Assembly: GCF_002217755.1 (NCBI RefSeq)
Contig: NZ_BCFL01000019.1
Coordinates: 372,001-436,000, forward strand
DNA length: 64,000 nucleotides
DNA from: Streptomyces hyaluromycini
GTDB lineage: Bacteria; Actinomycetota; Actinomycetes; Streptomycetales; Streptomycetaceae
Reading direction: 5' to 3'
Shown: positions 32,135 to 42,189 of the stretch, piece by piece
Layout of the letters: each line of letters starts with the position of its first letter
Numbering within the stretch: the stretch's first letter is position 1
Notes under the pieces: model-generated
What the model was told of the DNA's origin: nothing
What the model saw: the letters and a program-made list of their open reading frames with translations, nothing else
The model's database searches: none
Position numbers and translations under genes: made by a program

Positions 32135-33610
32135 CTACGCCGGACTCGCCGTGAGGTGCACCATTTTCCTGGGGTCGACGATCCGGTCGAAGTCCTGTGC
32201 CGTGATGTAGCCGGTGGCGAGGGCGGCTTCGCGCAGTGTGGTCCCCTCGTCCTCCGCCTTGTGCGCGATCCGGCTGGCCTTGTCGTAGCCGATCTCCGGC
32301 GAGAGCGCGGTGACGAGCATCAGGGAGCGGGAGAGGTAGTCGTCGATCTGTTGGCGGTGCAGCTCGACGCCCTCGATGCAGAAGGTGCGCAGCTTCTCGC
32401 CGGCGTCTCCGAGAATGCGGGCGGAGTGCAGGAAGTTGTTGATGATGACGGGCCGCATGGCATTGAGTTCGAAGTTGCCCTGGGTGCCGGCGAAGGCGAT
32501 GGCGCTGTCCTCGGCCAGGACTTGGATGCAGACCATGAGCATCGCTTCGCACTGGGTCGGGTTGACCTTGCCGGGCATGATGGAACTGCCCGGCTCGTTG
32601 GCGGGCAGGGCGAGTTCGCTGATGCCGCAGCGGGGGCCGGAGGCGAGCCAGCGGATGTCGTTGGCGATCTTCATCAGCGGCACGGCGAGCGCCCTCAGTC
32701 CGGCCGAAGCCGCCACCATGGCATCCAGGCTGCCCTGGGCGGCGAAGGAGTTGGAGGCCGTGGTGAACGGGTAGCCGGCCAGCCGTGCGATCTCCTGCGT
32801 CACCTGGGCACCGAAGCCCTCGGGGGCGTTGAGACCGGTGCCGACCGCGGTCCCTCCCACGGCCAGTTCGTACAGTCCCGGCAGGGTGGCCTCGATGCGG
32901 TCGACGGCGTCGGAGACCTGGGCGGCGTAGCCGGACCACTCCTGGCCCACGGACAGCGGGACGGCGTCCTCCAGGTGGGTGCGTCCGATCTTGACGATGT
33001 CCCACCACGCTCGGGACTTGGCCTCCACGGCGTGTTGAAGGTCCCTCACCTTCGGGAGCAGGTGCTCGCGGATCTCGCGGACGGCGGCGATGTGCATCGC
33101 GGTGGGGAAGGTGTCGTTGGAGGACTGTCCCATGTTGACGTGGTCGTTGGGGTGGACGGGCGTCTTGGACCCCAGCGTGCCGCCGGCCAGCTGGATCGCC
33201 CGGTTGCTGATGACCTCGTTGACGTTCATGTTGCTCTGCGTGCCGGACCCGGTCTGCCACACGTACAGGGGGAAGTGGTCGTCCAGCGAGCCGGAGATCA
33301 CCTCGTCGGCGACTCGGGCGATCAGATCGGCCTTCCAGCCGGGCAGGCGGCCCTCGCGCCCGTTGACGAGCGCGGCGGCCTTCTTGACGTAGCCGTACGC
33401 GTGGTAGACGGCCTTCGGCATGCGGTCGTCGCCGATGGAGAAGTGGATCAGGGACCGCTGCGTCTGGGCGCCCCAGTACCGGTCGGCGGGCACCTCGACG
33501 GCGCCCATCGAGTCCGTTTCGCGGCGGGTGCCCGTGGCGGTGATGCCGATCGGGATGTCCAGCAGCTTCGGCGGCTGCCCGGTGGCGGCGTCCTGGTGCC
33601 CGGCGGTCAT
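32135..33610 (-). CDS. fumC: Fumarate hydratase, class II
   Basis: A 491-residue enzyme that interconverts fumarate and L-malate in the citric acid cycle. The signature GSSIMPGKVNPTQCE is present, as are TGSGTQSNMNVNEVI and the catalytic-His region GRTHLEDAVPLSVGQE. ATG 33610 overlaps the malic-enzyme stop (ATGA) and has GAAGGAGG upstream, so the two are co-translated. Malate made here could feed the malic enzyme directly, giving a fumarate-to-pyruvate route that yields NAD(P)H. A second fumarase elsewhere in the genome is likely but cannot be seen. Confidence 0.95.
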   Translation of the reverse strand: MTAGHQDAATGQPPKLLDIPIGITATGTRRETDSMGAVEVPADRYWGAQTQRSLIHFSIGDDRMPKAVYHAYGYVKKAAALVNGREGRLPGWKADLIARVADEVISGSLDDHFPLYVWQTGSGTQSNMNVNEVISNRAIQLAGGTLGSKTPVHPNDHVNMGQSSNDTFPTAMHIAAVREIREHLLPKVRDLQHAVEAKSRAWWDIVKIGRTHLEDAVPLSVGQEWSGYAAQVSDAVDRIEATLPGLYELAVGGTAVGTGLNAPEGFGAQVTQEIARLAGYPFTTASNSFAAQGSLDAMVAASAGLRALAVPLMKIANDIRWLASGPRCGISELALPANEPGSSIMPGKVNPTQCEAMLMVCIQVLAEDSAIAFAGTQGNFELNAMRPVIINNFLHSARILGDAGEKLRTFCIEGVELHRQQIDDYLSRSLMLVTALSPEIGYDKASRIAHKAEDEGTTLREAALATGYITAQDFDRIVDPRKMVHLTASPA

Positions 33611-35268
33611 GGCGACGCCTCCTTCTCGGACAGCGGTCCATAGACCGGCTGCCACATGGCGTCCTGCACGGCCTGGACCAGATCGGACGGCCGGCGGGTG
33701 GCGACGTCGTCCTGGACGGCCGCACGTACGACCGCCACGGCCACCGTCGCCGAGGAAGCGCGCAGGTTCGCCACCGGCGGCAGCAGCGGCGCGCCCGGGG
33801 CCCTGGCGTCGACCTGCCCGGCCACCGCCTCCGCGGCGGCGAGCAGCATCCCGGCGGTGAGCCGGGTGGCTCCGGCGACGACGGCGCCCAGGCCCAGACC
33901 GGGGTAGAGCAGAGCGTTGTTGGCCTGCCCGATGACGTGGCGGACTCCGCCGTGTTCGACGGGGTCGACCGGGATGCCCGTCGCCGTCAGGACCTTGCCG
34001 TCGGTCCAGGCCAGCAGGTCGGCCGGCATGGCCTCGATCTTCTCCGTGGGGTTGGACAGCGGGAAGACGATCGGCCGCTCGGCATGCTCGGCCATCGCGG
34101 TGACGACCTCCTTGTCGAAGGCGCCCGGCGAGGTCGAGGTGCCGATCAGCATGGTGGGGTGGACCTGCCGGACGGCGGTCAGCAGGTCGATGTCCCCGTC
34201 CGCCCAGCCCTGCACCTCCGAGGCCGGCCGCGCGTAGGGGGCCTGGTAGTCACGCAGCTCCGGCATGCCCTCGACCAGCAGCCCCTGCTTGTCGACCAGC
34301 CACACCCGCCGGGTGGCCTCCTGGGGCTCCAGCCCGTCGCGGACCATCGCGTCCCGCAGCTGGTCGGCGATGCCCACCCCGGCCGTGCCGGCGCCGAAGA
34401 CCACGACGCGCTGGTCACGGAAGGACTCGCCGGTGATCTTCAAGGCCGACACCGCGGCGGCCAGGGTGATCGCCCCGGTGCCCTGCATGTCGTCGTTGAA
34501 CATCCGATAGCGGTTCCCGTACGTCTCCAGGATGCGGCGGGCATTGCCCGGCCCGAAGTCCTCGAAATGCAGCAGCGCGTTCGGATACAGCTCCGAGACC
34601 GTCTCCAGGTAGTTCTCGATGAACGAGTCGTACGCCTTCCCGCGCACCCGGCTGTGGCGCACGCCCAGATAGAGGGGATCATTCAGCAGGTTCTCGTTGT
34701 CGGTGCCGACGTCCATGACCACCGGCACGCAGCGGGCGGGATGCAGCCCCGCCGCAGCGGTGTAGACGGCGAGCTTGCCCACCGATATCTGGATGCCCTG
34801 CACACCCCAGTCGCCGATCCCCAGGATCTCCTCCGCGTCGGTGACCACCACCAGGTCGACCTCGTCCCGGTGGAGCTGGAGTGCCTCGAACGAGCGGCGC
34901 ACGTCCTGCGGCCGGTCGATGGACAGGAACACCCCGCGCGGGCTCCGGTACTCGTGGCTGTACCGCTTGATCGCCTCACCCACGGTCGGGTCGTAGACGA
35001 TCGGCAGCAACTCGGCGAGGTGATCCTGCAGCAGCCGGTAGTACAGCACCTCGTTGCGGTCGTGCACCTGCTCGAGATTGATGAACTTCGCCAGCTCGGT
35101 CGGCTCCTGCTGCAGCTGCTCGTAGGCGCGGATCGCCTGCTGGTCAAGGGTGAGCACGGCGTCCGGCAACCGGCCTGCCAGCCCGAGGCGCTCCCGCTCC
35201 TCCGCCGTGAAAGCGGTACCCCGATTGGTCAGCGGATCCAACAGGACGGAATGCGTGTGTATCGGCAT
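33607..35268 (-). CDS. NAD-type malic enzyme (oxidative malate decarboxylase)
   Basis: A 553-residue protein. ATG 35268 (MPIHTHSVLLDP) has GAGGGG upstream. The long form (about 550 residues) with RNRGTAFT-like N terminus, YDPTVGEAIKRYSHEYRSP, EDFGPGNARRILETY, FNDDMQGTGAITLA and the nucleotide loop GAGTAGVGIAD fits the MaeA/SfcA type. It converts malate to pyruvate and CO2 with reduction of NAD. It is first in an operon with fumC. It is divergent from a PP2C phosphatase gene, about 185 bases away. Confidence 0.93.
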   Translation of the reverse strand: MPIHTHSVLLDPLTNRGTAFTAEERERLGLAGRLPDAVLTLDQQAIRAYEQLQQEPTELAKFINLEQVHDRNEVLYYRLLQDHLAELLPIVYDPTVGEAIKRYSHEYRSPRGVFLSIDRPQDVRRSFEALQLHRDEVDLVVVTDAEEILGIGDWGVQGIQISVGKLAVYTAAAGLHPARCVPVVMDVGTDNENLLNDPLYLGVRHSRVRGKAYDSFIENYLETVSELYPNALLHFEDFGPGNARRILETYGNRYRMFNDDMQGTGAITLAAAVSALKITGESFRDQRVVVFGAGTAGVGIADQLRDAMVRDGLEPQEATRRVWLVDKQGLLVEGMPELRDYQAPYARPASEVQGWADGDIDLLTAVRQVHPTMLIGTSTSPGAFDKEVVTAMAEHAERPIVFPLSNPTEKIEAMPADLLAWTDGKVLTATGIPVDPVEHGGVRHVIGQANNALLYPGLGLGAVVAGATRLTAGMLLAAAEAVAGQVDARAPGAPLLPPVANLRASSATVAVAVVRAAVQDDVATRRPSDLVQAVQDAMWQPVYGPLSEKEASP

Positions 35269-35453
35269 GAGAACCCCTCTATAGGCATGACTCCGGTTGT
35301 CCACCCCCTATTTCCATGCTTGTCCCGTTCTCCGGGCGGTGCCACTGGGCTCCCTCTCCGCAGGCGGTCGGGCATGCCTCTTGTCGACGTATCGCGGCAG
35401 AATGCGGAAAATTGTCCCAAGAGGCCGTTTCGGTATCTGCCAGGGAGCCACAG

Positions 35454-37424
35454 ATGGACGCCTCGGACGAACTCCTTCGAGGGGCTGACCCGGCGGCTCT
35501 TCTGACGCTGGACGGTGTCATCCGGAGCCTCAACGATGCGATGGCCACGGCGCTGGGCAAGCCTGCGGAGCAGTGCCTGGGACGGGACTTCGGGCATATG
35601 TGGCCCGCAAACCAGCGGATGTCGGCCGAGAGCCTCGTAGCCCACGCCGCCAGGATGAAGACGGTCGCGATGCGGGTGCTGGACTTCCCCGGGCCGGGCG
35701 AAGCCCCCGTCGCCTGCCTGATCGAGGCACGCACGGTCAAGGACCCCGCCGGTGACGGGCAGTTGGTCTGGGTGCACGCACTGGATGCGCGAAACGACCT
35801 GGCCAGCCTGGTGATCCCGTTCCGGCTGGCCACCACGGCCGCCCGCCTCGGCCTGTGGATGTACTCACCCTTTGACCACCAGATGGAGTGGCTCGGTGGC
35901 GCACCCGCCCTGGCAGCGCTCTTTCCGGATCCCGCCACGCCGCTTTCCGCAGTGATCTCGGCCGTGCACCCTGACGACCGGGAGGCCTTGCGGCAGCTCC
36001 TGCGCTCGGCCTCCGCCCGGCAGTCCCCCTGGGTGAAGCTGCGGTACCTCCCCGAGCACGACGGCTGGCACCAACTGGCCGCCCAGACCCGTCGGATCCA
36101 GTTGGGATACGGCGGCCCCGAGCGGATCTTCGGAATGCTCCGCGACGACACCAAGCAGGCGAAGCGCAAGGAGAAGGCGCAGGCCGCACTGACGGCCGAG
36201 CGGCAGCGCGCCAAGGACATCGCCGACTTCTCCTCCGCCTTGATCACCGCAGCCACCGAGCAGGAGCTGCAGCAGGTCGCCCTGACCCGGCTCGCCGCGA
36301 CCTTCGGCGCCACCGGCGCCCTGCTCGCACTCGTCGACGAAGGCCGCCTGCGCGTCTCCACCGATGCCGGGATAGCCATGTGGGAGGTCGACGTCCTGCA
36401 CGGCCTGCCACTGGACCATCCGAGCGCCCTGCCCGAGGCGATCCGCACCGGCAGGCCGCAGCTCATCGTCGACCGGCAGGACTATCTCCGCCGCTGGCCG
36501 CACGGGGTCGACTTCCCGCGGCTCGGCCGACTCGGCCGCGACTACGCCGTGTCCATCACCCCCCTCAGCGAGACCGGCAACCAGCCACTCGGGGCGTGGC
36601 TGGTGACCTACGGCAGCGGATACCGGCCGTCCCTGGACGAGCGGACCCTCATGGGCACGCTGGCCGACCTGGCCGGCCAGGCACTGCGGCGCATCAGGCT
36701 GCAGCAGGCACGGGTCGAGCTGGCCACGGCACTGCAGCGGACCATGCTCCCCACGCTGCCCGAGCACCTCCCGGGGCTGGAGGTCTCCGCCCGCTACCGG
36801 CCCAGCCGGGACGGGCTGGACATCGGCGGAGACTGGTACGACGTCTTCGTGATGCCCGACGGCGCGATCGCCCTGGAGATCGGCGACGCCCAGGGGCACG
36901 ACGTGGGCGCCGCCGCGGCCATGGGACAGGTACGCGCCTCCATGCGCACGATCGCCGCCCACGAACCGGATCCCGCAACCGTGCTGACGCGCACCAACGA
37001 CCTGCTCGTCACGATGGACGCGACACGGTTCGCCAGCTGCACCCTGCTGCACATCGACCCGGACAACGGACAGGTCACCGGCACCAGCGCCGGCCACGTG
37101 CCGTTGCTGTGCGCGCACAAGGACGGCAGCCACAGCATCCGCGAGCTGGCGGGCGGCCCGGTCCTGGGAGTCGTGCCCGACACCGAGTACCGCGAGGAGA
37201 CCTTCACCCTGGACGAGGACAGCGCGCTGGTCATGGTCACCGACGGCGTGGTCGAAGGACCGGGCCTCACGCTGGACGCCGGGCTGGAGCGAGCCGGCAC
37301 ACTGGCCGGCACGGCCCTCCACGACGGACTGAACGCCGAGGAGACCGCCGACCGCATCCTCGACGCCGCGGTCGCGGTGGACCACCTCGACGACGTGGCC
37401 GTGCTGGTCATCCGACGCACCTGA
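35454..37424 (+). CDS. PP2C/SpoIIE-type phosphatase with PAS and GAF sensor domains
   Basis: A 656-residue protein. ATG 35454 follows AGGGAG by six bases. A PAS-like domain covers about residues 5-110 and another about 115-230 (GLWMYSPFDHQMEWLG). A GAF domain covers 255-410. The C-terminal SpoIIE phosphatase starts near residue 425 (LQRTMLPTLPEHLPGLEVS). It has the metal ligands in DIGGDWYDVF and EIGDAQGHDVGAAAAMGQ, and VTDGVVEG and DDVAVLVI at the end. Such proteins dephosphorylate anti-anti-sigma factors to control stress sigma factors. It is cytoplasmic, with no membrane helices. Confidence 0.9.
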   Translation: MDASDELLRGADPAALLTLDGVIRSLNDAMATALGKPAEQCLGRDFGHMWPANQRMSAESLVAHAARMKTVAMRVLDFPGPGEAPVACLIEARTVKDPAGDGQLVWVHALDARNDLASLVIPFRLATTAARLGLWMYSPFDHQMEWLGGAPALAALFPDPATPLSAVISAVHPDDREALRQLLRSASARQSPWVKLRYLPEHDGWHQLAAQTRRIQLGYGGPERIFGMLRDDTKQAKRKEKAQAALTAERQRAKDIADFSSALITAATEQELQQVALTRLAATFGATGALLALVDEGRLRVSTDAGIAMWEVDVLHGLPLDHPSALPEAIRTGRPQLIVDRQDYLRRWPHGVDFPRLGRLGRDYAVSITPLSETGNQPLGAWLVTYGSGYRPSLDERTLMGTLADLAGQALRRIRLQQARVELATALQRTMLPTLPEHLPGLEVSARYRPSRDGLDIGGDWYDVFVMPDGAIALEIGDAQGHDVGAAAAMGQVRASMRTIAAHEPDPATVLTRTNDLLVTMDATRFASCTLLHIDPDNGQVTGTSAGHVPLLCAHKDGSHSIRELAGGPVLGVVPDTEYREETFTLDEDSALVMVTDGVVEGPGLTLDAGLERAGTLAGTALHDGLNAEETADRILDAAVAVDHLDDVAVLVIRRT

Positions 37425-37475
37425 CGGCGCCCACGCCCGCACGACCTCGCTGCGGGACCGCCGAACGCGACGCCC

Positions 37476-38795
37476 TCAGCGGCGATGCCGAGGACTCCCG
37501 CCGGGCCGGCGCGCCTTCGTGTCGTCCCCGGACGGCTGCATGACCGTGGAGCCCAGGTACTTGACGGCGAGCAGGGCGACCTCAAGATCGGTATGTCCTG
37601 CCCGGACCGAGTGGCCCATGATCCTCTCGGCCTTGCGGATGCGGTAGTGCACGGTGTTCTTGTGCAGGATCTCGTTGCTTGCCGTAGCGGTGTAGTTGCA
37701 TCCGGTCGCAAGGAAGTCGTGCAGGGTCTGCCGCATCTGTGCGCTCGGCTCGTCGTCGACGGCCAGCGGCCCGAGGACGCTCCCCACCCAGGTGCGCAGA
37801 TCCGGGAGGTTCCTGCACATCAACGCGACCGGAGCGACCTGGGAGTACGCGGTGAACCGACGGCCGGGACTCGCCGCCGTGGCAAGCTCCTGTGCGCGTA
37901 GTGCCTCCCTGTTCGTGCTGCGGAACCCCTCGATCCCGCGCTGCACGCTTCCGGCGCACACCTGCACGGAGGTCTCGCCGCTCTCGACCACACCGGACAA
38001 CTGTTCCCAGGAGACCTCGCTGTGTGAGCCGAAGGGCAGCCAGACCCAGGCCAGTCCTTCGTCCCGGGGTATGAACAGCGGACTGGCGGGACAGTCGAGT
38101 TCCTTTGCGATCCTGTGGGTGAGCCGGTCGAGCCGGACCAGCCCGGCGCCGTCACCGGCCGGCCCCGGCAGCCAGGCCACCAGCCCGAGGTGATGCTGTC
38201 GCAGGCGGTAGCCGAGAGCGGACTCCGCCGAGTCGAGGTCCACTTCCTCCTCGGCTTCCTCCTCGGCCAGGATGCACCGCACACGCGCGGCACGTATGGC
38301 GTGCCGGCTCAGCAGCCAGCGTTCTCTCTCCAGGCGGTACACCTCGATGACATGCTCGGTGATGCTGTCGATGTAACCGAAGCTCACTTTCAGCATGCGC
38401 CGGTTGACGGTGGCGGAGACGACGTCGTCGGCGCCCTGGCGGGAAAGCTCGTCCAGGCACCATTGCAGGAATCGCCAGTGCCCGATCCTGTAGGCCCGGA
38501 TCAATGCGCTGACAGAGATATCCCGCTGAGCCAGTCTCCTGGCATGCTCATTGGCCGCGGAAAGCCCCTCAAGATTTTCCAGAGGGATGTCGTTCTCGAA
38601 GATGTGCAGCAAAGTGGCGACATTTTCCTGGACGCTCGCCAGTAGGATTCTCTCGACGGCGTCGTCCCCTCTGACCTGCGGGATTTCAATGAGCAGGTGT
38701 TCCCATACGTCGTGAGAGATCTCCATGAGGCGTGACTCTATGTTTGCCGCACTCACGGACAGTTCCCGTGCAGGTTCCGGACGCTCCATGCCCAT
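37476..38795 (-). CDS. PucR/CdaR-type helix-turn-helix regulator
   Basis: A 439-residue protein. The N-terminal 170 residues are all-helical and resemble the RsbRD-like sensor domain seen in many PucR proteins (LASVQENVATLLHIFE, RDISVSALIRAYRIGH). The middle is a GGDEF-like/CdaR domain. The C terminus has the PucR helix-turn-helix (LATGCNYTATASNEILHKN, then HYRIRKAERI). ATG 38795 and ATG 38789 are both possible starts. The family activates purine, polyphenol or antibiotic genes. It lies between two PP2C phosphatase genes, so it may belong to the same signalling locus. Confidence 0.85.
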   Translation of the reverse strand: MGMERPEPARELSVSAANIESRLMEISHDVWEHLLIEIPQVRGDDAVERILLASVQENVATLLHIFENDIPLENLEGLSAANEHARRLAQRDISVSALIRAYRIGHWRFLQWCLDELSRQGADDVVSATVNRRMLKVSFGYIDSITEHVIEVYRLERERWLLSRHAIRAARVRCILAEEEAEEEVDLDSAESALGYRLRQHHLGLVAWLPGPAGDGAGLVRLDRLTHRIAKELDCPASPLFIPRDEGLAWVWLPFGSHSEVSWEQLSGVVESGETSVQVCAGSVQRGIEGFRSTNREALRAQELATAASPGRRFTAYSQVAPVALMCRNLPDLRTWVGSVLGPLAVDDEPSAQMRQTLHDFLATGCNYTATASNEILHKNTVHYRIRKAERIMGHSVRAGHTDLEVALLAVKYLGSTVMQPSGDDTKARRPGGSPRHRR

Positions 38796-39047
38796 GCCCC
38801 AAAGGCTACGGCGGTGATCGGTTTGTTTCTATGTCACAAGCCGCAACCAGAAGATGGTGATTTACGTCCGGCACCTCTCCCGTTTCCCGCTCTTACTCTC
38901 GTTCTTACTGTCGCGATCCGGACGGCACGGCCCCGATCCTCCCGGACGGCGAGGAGCGGCGGCGCCCCGGCCGCCGGCCGGTGCGAAAACGGTCGCCCTG
39001 CCGTCTCCGGCCCGATTCCTGGAAATCCACGTGAGGGGAGAAATCCG

Positions 39048-41498
39048 GTGACCGAGATGTTCCAAGGCAGCCTCTGCGAGCGACTGGATCCTCAGGAGAC
39101 GCCCGACGCCGCCATCGCGATGACCGACGCCGAGGGGACGGTGGTGGGATGGACGAGTACGGCGCAGCGGCTTGTCGGTTACCCGGCCACGGAAGTGGTC
39201 GGCCGGGCCGTCTCCACGATCCTGCCCGTCACCTGCCGGACACTCCTGGAGTGGGCGTCGACCGAGGAGTGCCTTGCCCGGGGCGGCTGGTCCGGCACCG
39301 CGACCGTCCGGCACCGCGACGGCCACACCCTCAAGGCAAGCCTGCGGTTCTCACTGCTGTGGGGGCAGGACCGGGAAATCCACTGGCTCATCTCCGGCAC
39401 CGACATCGCCTCGCTCTCCCCGGTGGCGACCACCGGATGGGTACGGGACTCACTTCTCACCCGTACACCGATCGGCGTCGTGGTTCACGACCGGGACCTG
39501 CGCTGTGCCTGGACCAACGACGCGATGGAGCGGCAGGACGGCATTCCCCGCGACCAGCGGCTGGGACGCCGTCTCCCGGAGACGCTGCCCGGCATCGAAG
39601 CCGAAAGGCTGGAGGGGGTGATGCGACAGGTCCTGGACAGCGGCATCACCACCGTCCACGAGTACCGGGCGTGGCCGCCGGCGGATCCGCGCCGCGAGCA
39701 CGCGATCGCGGCCTCGTACTTCTGCCTGCAGGGCGCCGACGGCCGGGCCATGGGGGTGTGCTGCACGAGTGTGGACGTCACCGGCAGCCAGCGGGCGCGC
39801 GAGCGTCTGGCCATCCTCAGCGAGGCCAGCACGCGGACAGGGAACAGCCTGGACGTGATGCAGATCGGCCAGGAGCTGGCGGACCTCGCCGTGCCCCTGC
39901 TGGCCGACTACGTCAACGTCGACCTGGCCGAGTCGATCCAGTTCGGCGAAGCACCCTTCGCCCGCATCGGCCCGTCGGACGACCACCGCCGCATTCTCCG
40001 GCGCGCGGGCATCGCCTCGATCCACCACGGGGTCCCCGAGTCCCCGTGGGCCCGCGGTGAGCTGGTCGCCGTGCCGCCCGACTCGCCCCTCACGAAGGTC
40101 CTCTCCTCCGGCCGTTCCCATCTGGAACCGGTTCTGGACTGCTCCCCGGGCACCTGGTTCGACCGCGACCCCGACCGGGCACGGACCATGCGCGAGAACG
40201 GCATGCACTCCCTGCTGGTCGTCCCGATCCGTACGCGGCACACCTTCCTGGGCACGGCGGTGTTCATCCGCACCGAGGAACCCGCGCCGTTCCAGGAGGA
40301 CGACCTGCTCCTCGCCGAGGAACTCGTCAGCCGGACGGCGCTCGCCCTGGACAACGCCCGCCGGTACGCACGTGAACGCAGCGCGGCCCTCACCCTGCAA
40401 CGCAACCTGCTCCCGCAGCGTCTGAGGGAGGGCACGGCCATCGAGACGGCCTCACGCTATCTGCCGGCCGACACGGACAACGGCGTCGGGGGCGACTGGT
40501 TCGACGTCATCCCCCTGTCCGGCGCCCGGACAGGGCTCGTCGTGGGCGATGTGGTGGGACACGGCATCAACGCCGCGGCGACCATGGGCCGGCTCCGCAC
40601 CGTGGTGCACACGCTCGCGGATCTCGACCTGCCCCCCGACGAGCTGCTGACCCACCTCGACGACACGGTCCGGCGGCTGGCCGAGGAGGACGCCGACTCC
40701 CAGGACCCGACCCGCATCACCGGTGCGACCTGCCTGTATGCCGTCTACGACCCCGTCACCCGGAAGTGCACCATGGCACGCGCCGGGCACCCCCCGCCCG
40801 CGGTCATCGACCCGCACGGCAGGGTCGCCTTCCCCGACCTGCCCTCCGGAACGCCGCTCGGCGTCGGGCTGGGGGTCCCTTTCGAAGCCGTCGAGCTGGA
40901 ACTGCCCGAGGGCAGCAGGCTCGCCCTCTACACCGACGGCCTGATCGAGAACCGCGACCACGACATCGGCGCCGGCATGAAGCACCTGGGCGGCGCCCTG
41001 GCATGCCCTGGCCGGTCCCTGGAAGACCTCTGCTCCTCGGTGATCGCGACCATGCCGACCCAGTCACCGGGCGACGACGTCACCCTGCTCGTCGCGCAGA
41101 CCCATGCGCTGAACCCGAGACAGACCACGTGCTGGGAACTGCCCAGCGACCCGGCCGTCGTCCGCCATGCCCGCACCCTGGTCACCCGGCGACTGGCCCA
41201 GTGGGGACTGGAACGTCTGGAGGCGTCCACCCAGTTGATCATCAGCGAACTGGTCACCAACGCCGTCCGCCACGCCACCGGTCCGATCCGCCTCCGCCTG
41301 ATCCAGCACCAGGTCCTGACCTGCGAAGTCTCCGACTCCAGCGACACGCTCCCCCGGCTGCGCCATGCACGCACCAGCGACGAAGGCGGCCGCGGTCTCT
41401 ACATCGTCGCGCAGCTCTGCCGGCGCCACGGAGCCAGGTGCCTGACGAGCGGCGGCAAAACGGTGTGGGCCGAACAGGAACTCGACCCCGGGATCTGA
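39048..41498 (+). CDS. PP2C/SpoIIE phosphatase fused to PAS, GAF and an anti-sigma-type ATPase domain
   Basis: An 816-residue protein, start GTG 39048 with GGGGAG upstream. Domains in order are two PAS domains (about 15-110 and 125-240), a GAF domain (265-410), a SpoIIE-type phosphatase (about 440-670: LQRNLLPQRL, GVGGDWFDVIPL, VGDVVGHGINAAATMGRLR, LYTDGLIENRDHD), and a C-terminal HATPase domain (700-810: IISELVTNAVRHATG, DEGGRGLYIVAQL). The phosphatase and kinase-type domains are expected to act in opposite directions on the same sigma-factor antagonist. It shares little outside the phosphatase with the protein 1.6 kb upstream. Confidence 0.93.
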   Translation: MTEMFQGSLCERLDPQETPDAAIAMTDAEGTVVGWTSTAQRLVGYPATEVVGRAVSTILPVTCRTLLEWASTEECLARGGWSGTATVRHRDGHTLKASLRFSLLWGQDREIHWLISGTDIASLSPVATTGWVRDSLLTRTPIGVVVHDRDLRCAWTNDAMERQDGIPRDQRLGRRLPETLPGIEAERLEGVMRQVLDSGITTVHEYRAWPPADPRREHAIAASYFCLQGADGRAMGVCCTSVDVTGSQRARERLAILSEASTRTGNSLDVMQIGQELADLAVPLLADYVNVDLAESIQFGEAPFARIGPSDDHRRILRRAGIASIHHGVPESPWARGELVAVPPDSPLTKVLSSGRSHLEPVLDCSPGTWFDRDPDRARTMRENGMHSLLVVPIRTRHTFLGTAVFIRTEEPAPFQEDDLLLAEELVSRTALALDNARRYARERSAALTLQRNLLPQRLREGTAIETASRYLPADTDNGVGGDWFDVIPLSGARTGLVVGDVVGHGINAAATMGRLRTVVHTLADLDLPPDELLTHLDDTVRRLAEEDADSQDPTRITGATCLYAVYDPVTRKCTMARAGHPPPAVIDPHGRVAFPDLPSGTPLGVGLGVPFEAVELELPEGSRLALYTDGLIENRDHDIGAGMKHLGGALACPGRSLEDLCSSVIATMPTQSPGDDVTLLVAQTHALNPRQTTCWELPSDPAVVRHARTLVTRRLAQWGLERLEASTQLIISELVTNAVRHATGPIRLRLIQHQVLTCEVSDSSDTLPRLRHARTSDEGGRGLYIVAQLCRRHGARCLTSGGKTVWAEQELDPGI

Positions 41499-41852
41499 GA
41501 CGGGAAGCGCGACGAAGCGGACGCGCGGGCTCACCGCAGCTCGTCCGTGTCGTAGGCCCGGCCGGGCGGCCTTGACTGCCTCCTTCGGCGAGGGCTCGGC
41601 GACCTCCTTTGGTGCGTCGAGCCCGCCCTCTGGTGCCGAGTCCATCCGGCCCGCGCCGGACTCGGACATCAGCTGTTCGCTCGTCGACGCTATAACCTCC
41701 CGCGAAGTCCGCAGGTCAGGCAGCTGGCGAAATGTGGTGTACTTCGTAAACGCATTCCGCTGGAGAATGACGTCCGCGTGACGGGGGTCACAGGCGGATG
41801 TCGGGGAGCCGCCTGTCGGGATCGACCGTCATCAGATGCTGAACGCCGGGAC
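41499..41852. other. Intergenic stretch without a supported gene
   Basis: About 350 bases between the phosphatase gene and an AraC-type remnant. I see open frames with atypical composition but no start site or recognisable domain, and no strong hairpin. Confidence 0.4.
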
Positions 41853-42095
41853 ATGTCCCACCTTCAGTTCGCCACGGAGTACTGGCGCACGGCGACGAGA
41901 CCTGCGGCACAGATCTCGGACCACCTCGGCTTCGTCACGCCCGCCCGGTTCGGCAAGCACTTGATGCAACGCACAGGCCGTTCCCCGATCGACTTCCGCA
42001 AGGGGATCCGGGGGCTGGCGGCGAGTGAGTCGCATTTTGACCATCAGGGTGTCGGTTCAGGCATCGCCGCCACCCCTGCACGGATGGAACATTGA
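41853..42095 (+). pseudogene. Fragment of an AraC-family helix-turn-helix regulator
   Basis: The frame from 41853 encodes EYWRTATRPAAQISDHLG and FVTPARFGKHLMQRTGRSP, which match the second helix-turn-helix of AraC regulators (usually LL..TDLPVAEIA..VGF...F.R.F....G.SP..YR). The N-terminal domain and the first helix-turn-helix are absent, and the tail is unrelated. I read it as the broken C-terminal end of a regulator. Confidence 0.6.
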
Positions 42096-42189
42096 CACAG
42101 TTCAGACTGTCGCTCACGGGAAATCCCCTCGTCGTCGACAGCTGTCGCCTACACGTTGATGTACAGAAAAAGCAAAGGTGATCTTGCTG

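Noticed and set aside
32156..33643. A 495-codon plus-strand frame opposite fumC
   Set aside because: Antisense shadow; fumC on the minus strand has the family signature and a coupled start.
41572..41781. A 69-codon frame between the phosphatase gene and the AraC remnant
   Set aside because: No ribosome site, no recognisable domain and composition unlike neighbouring genes.
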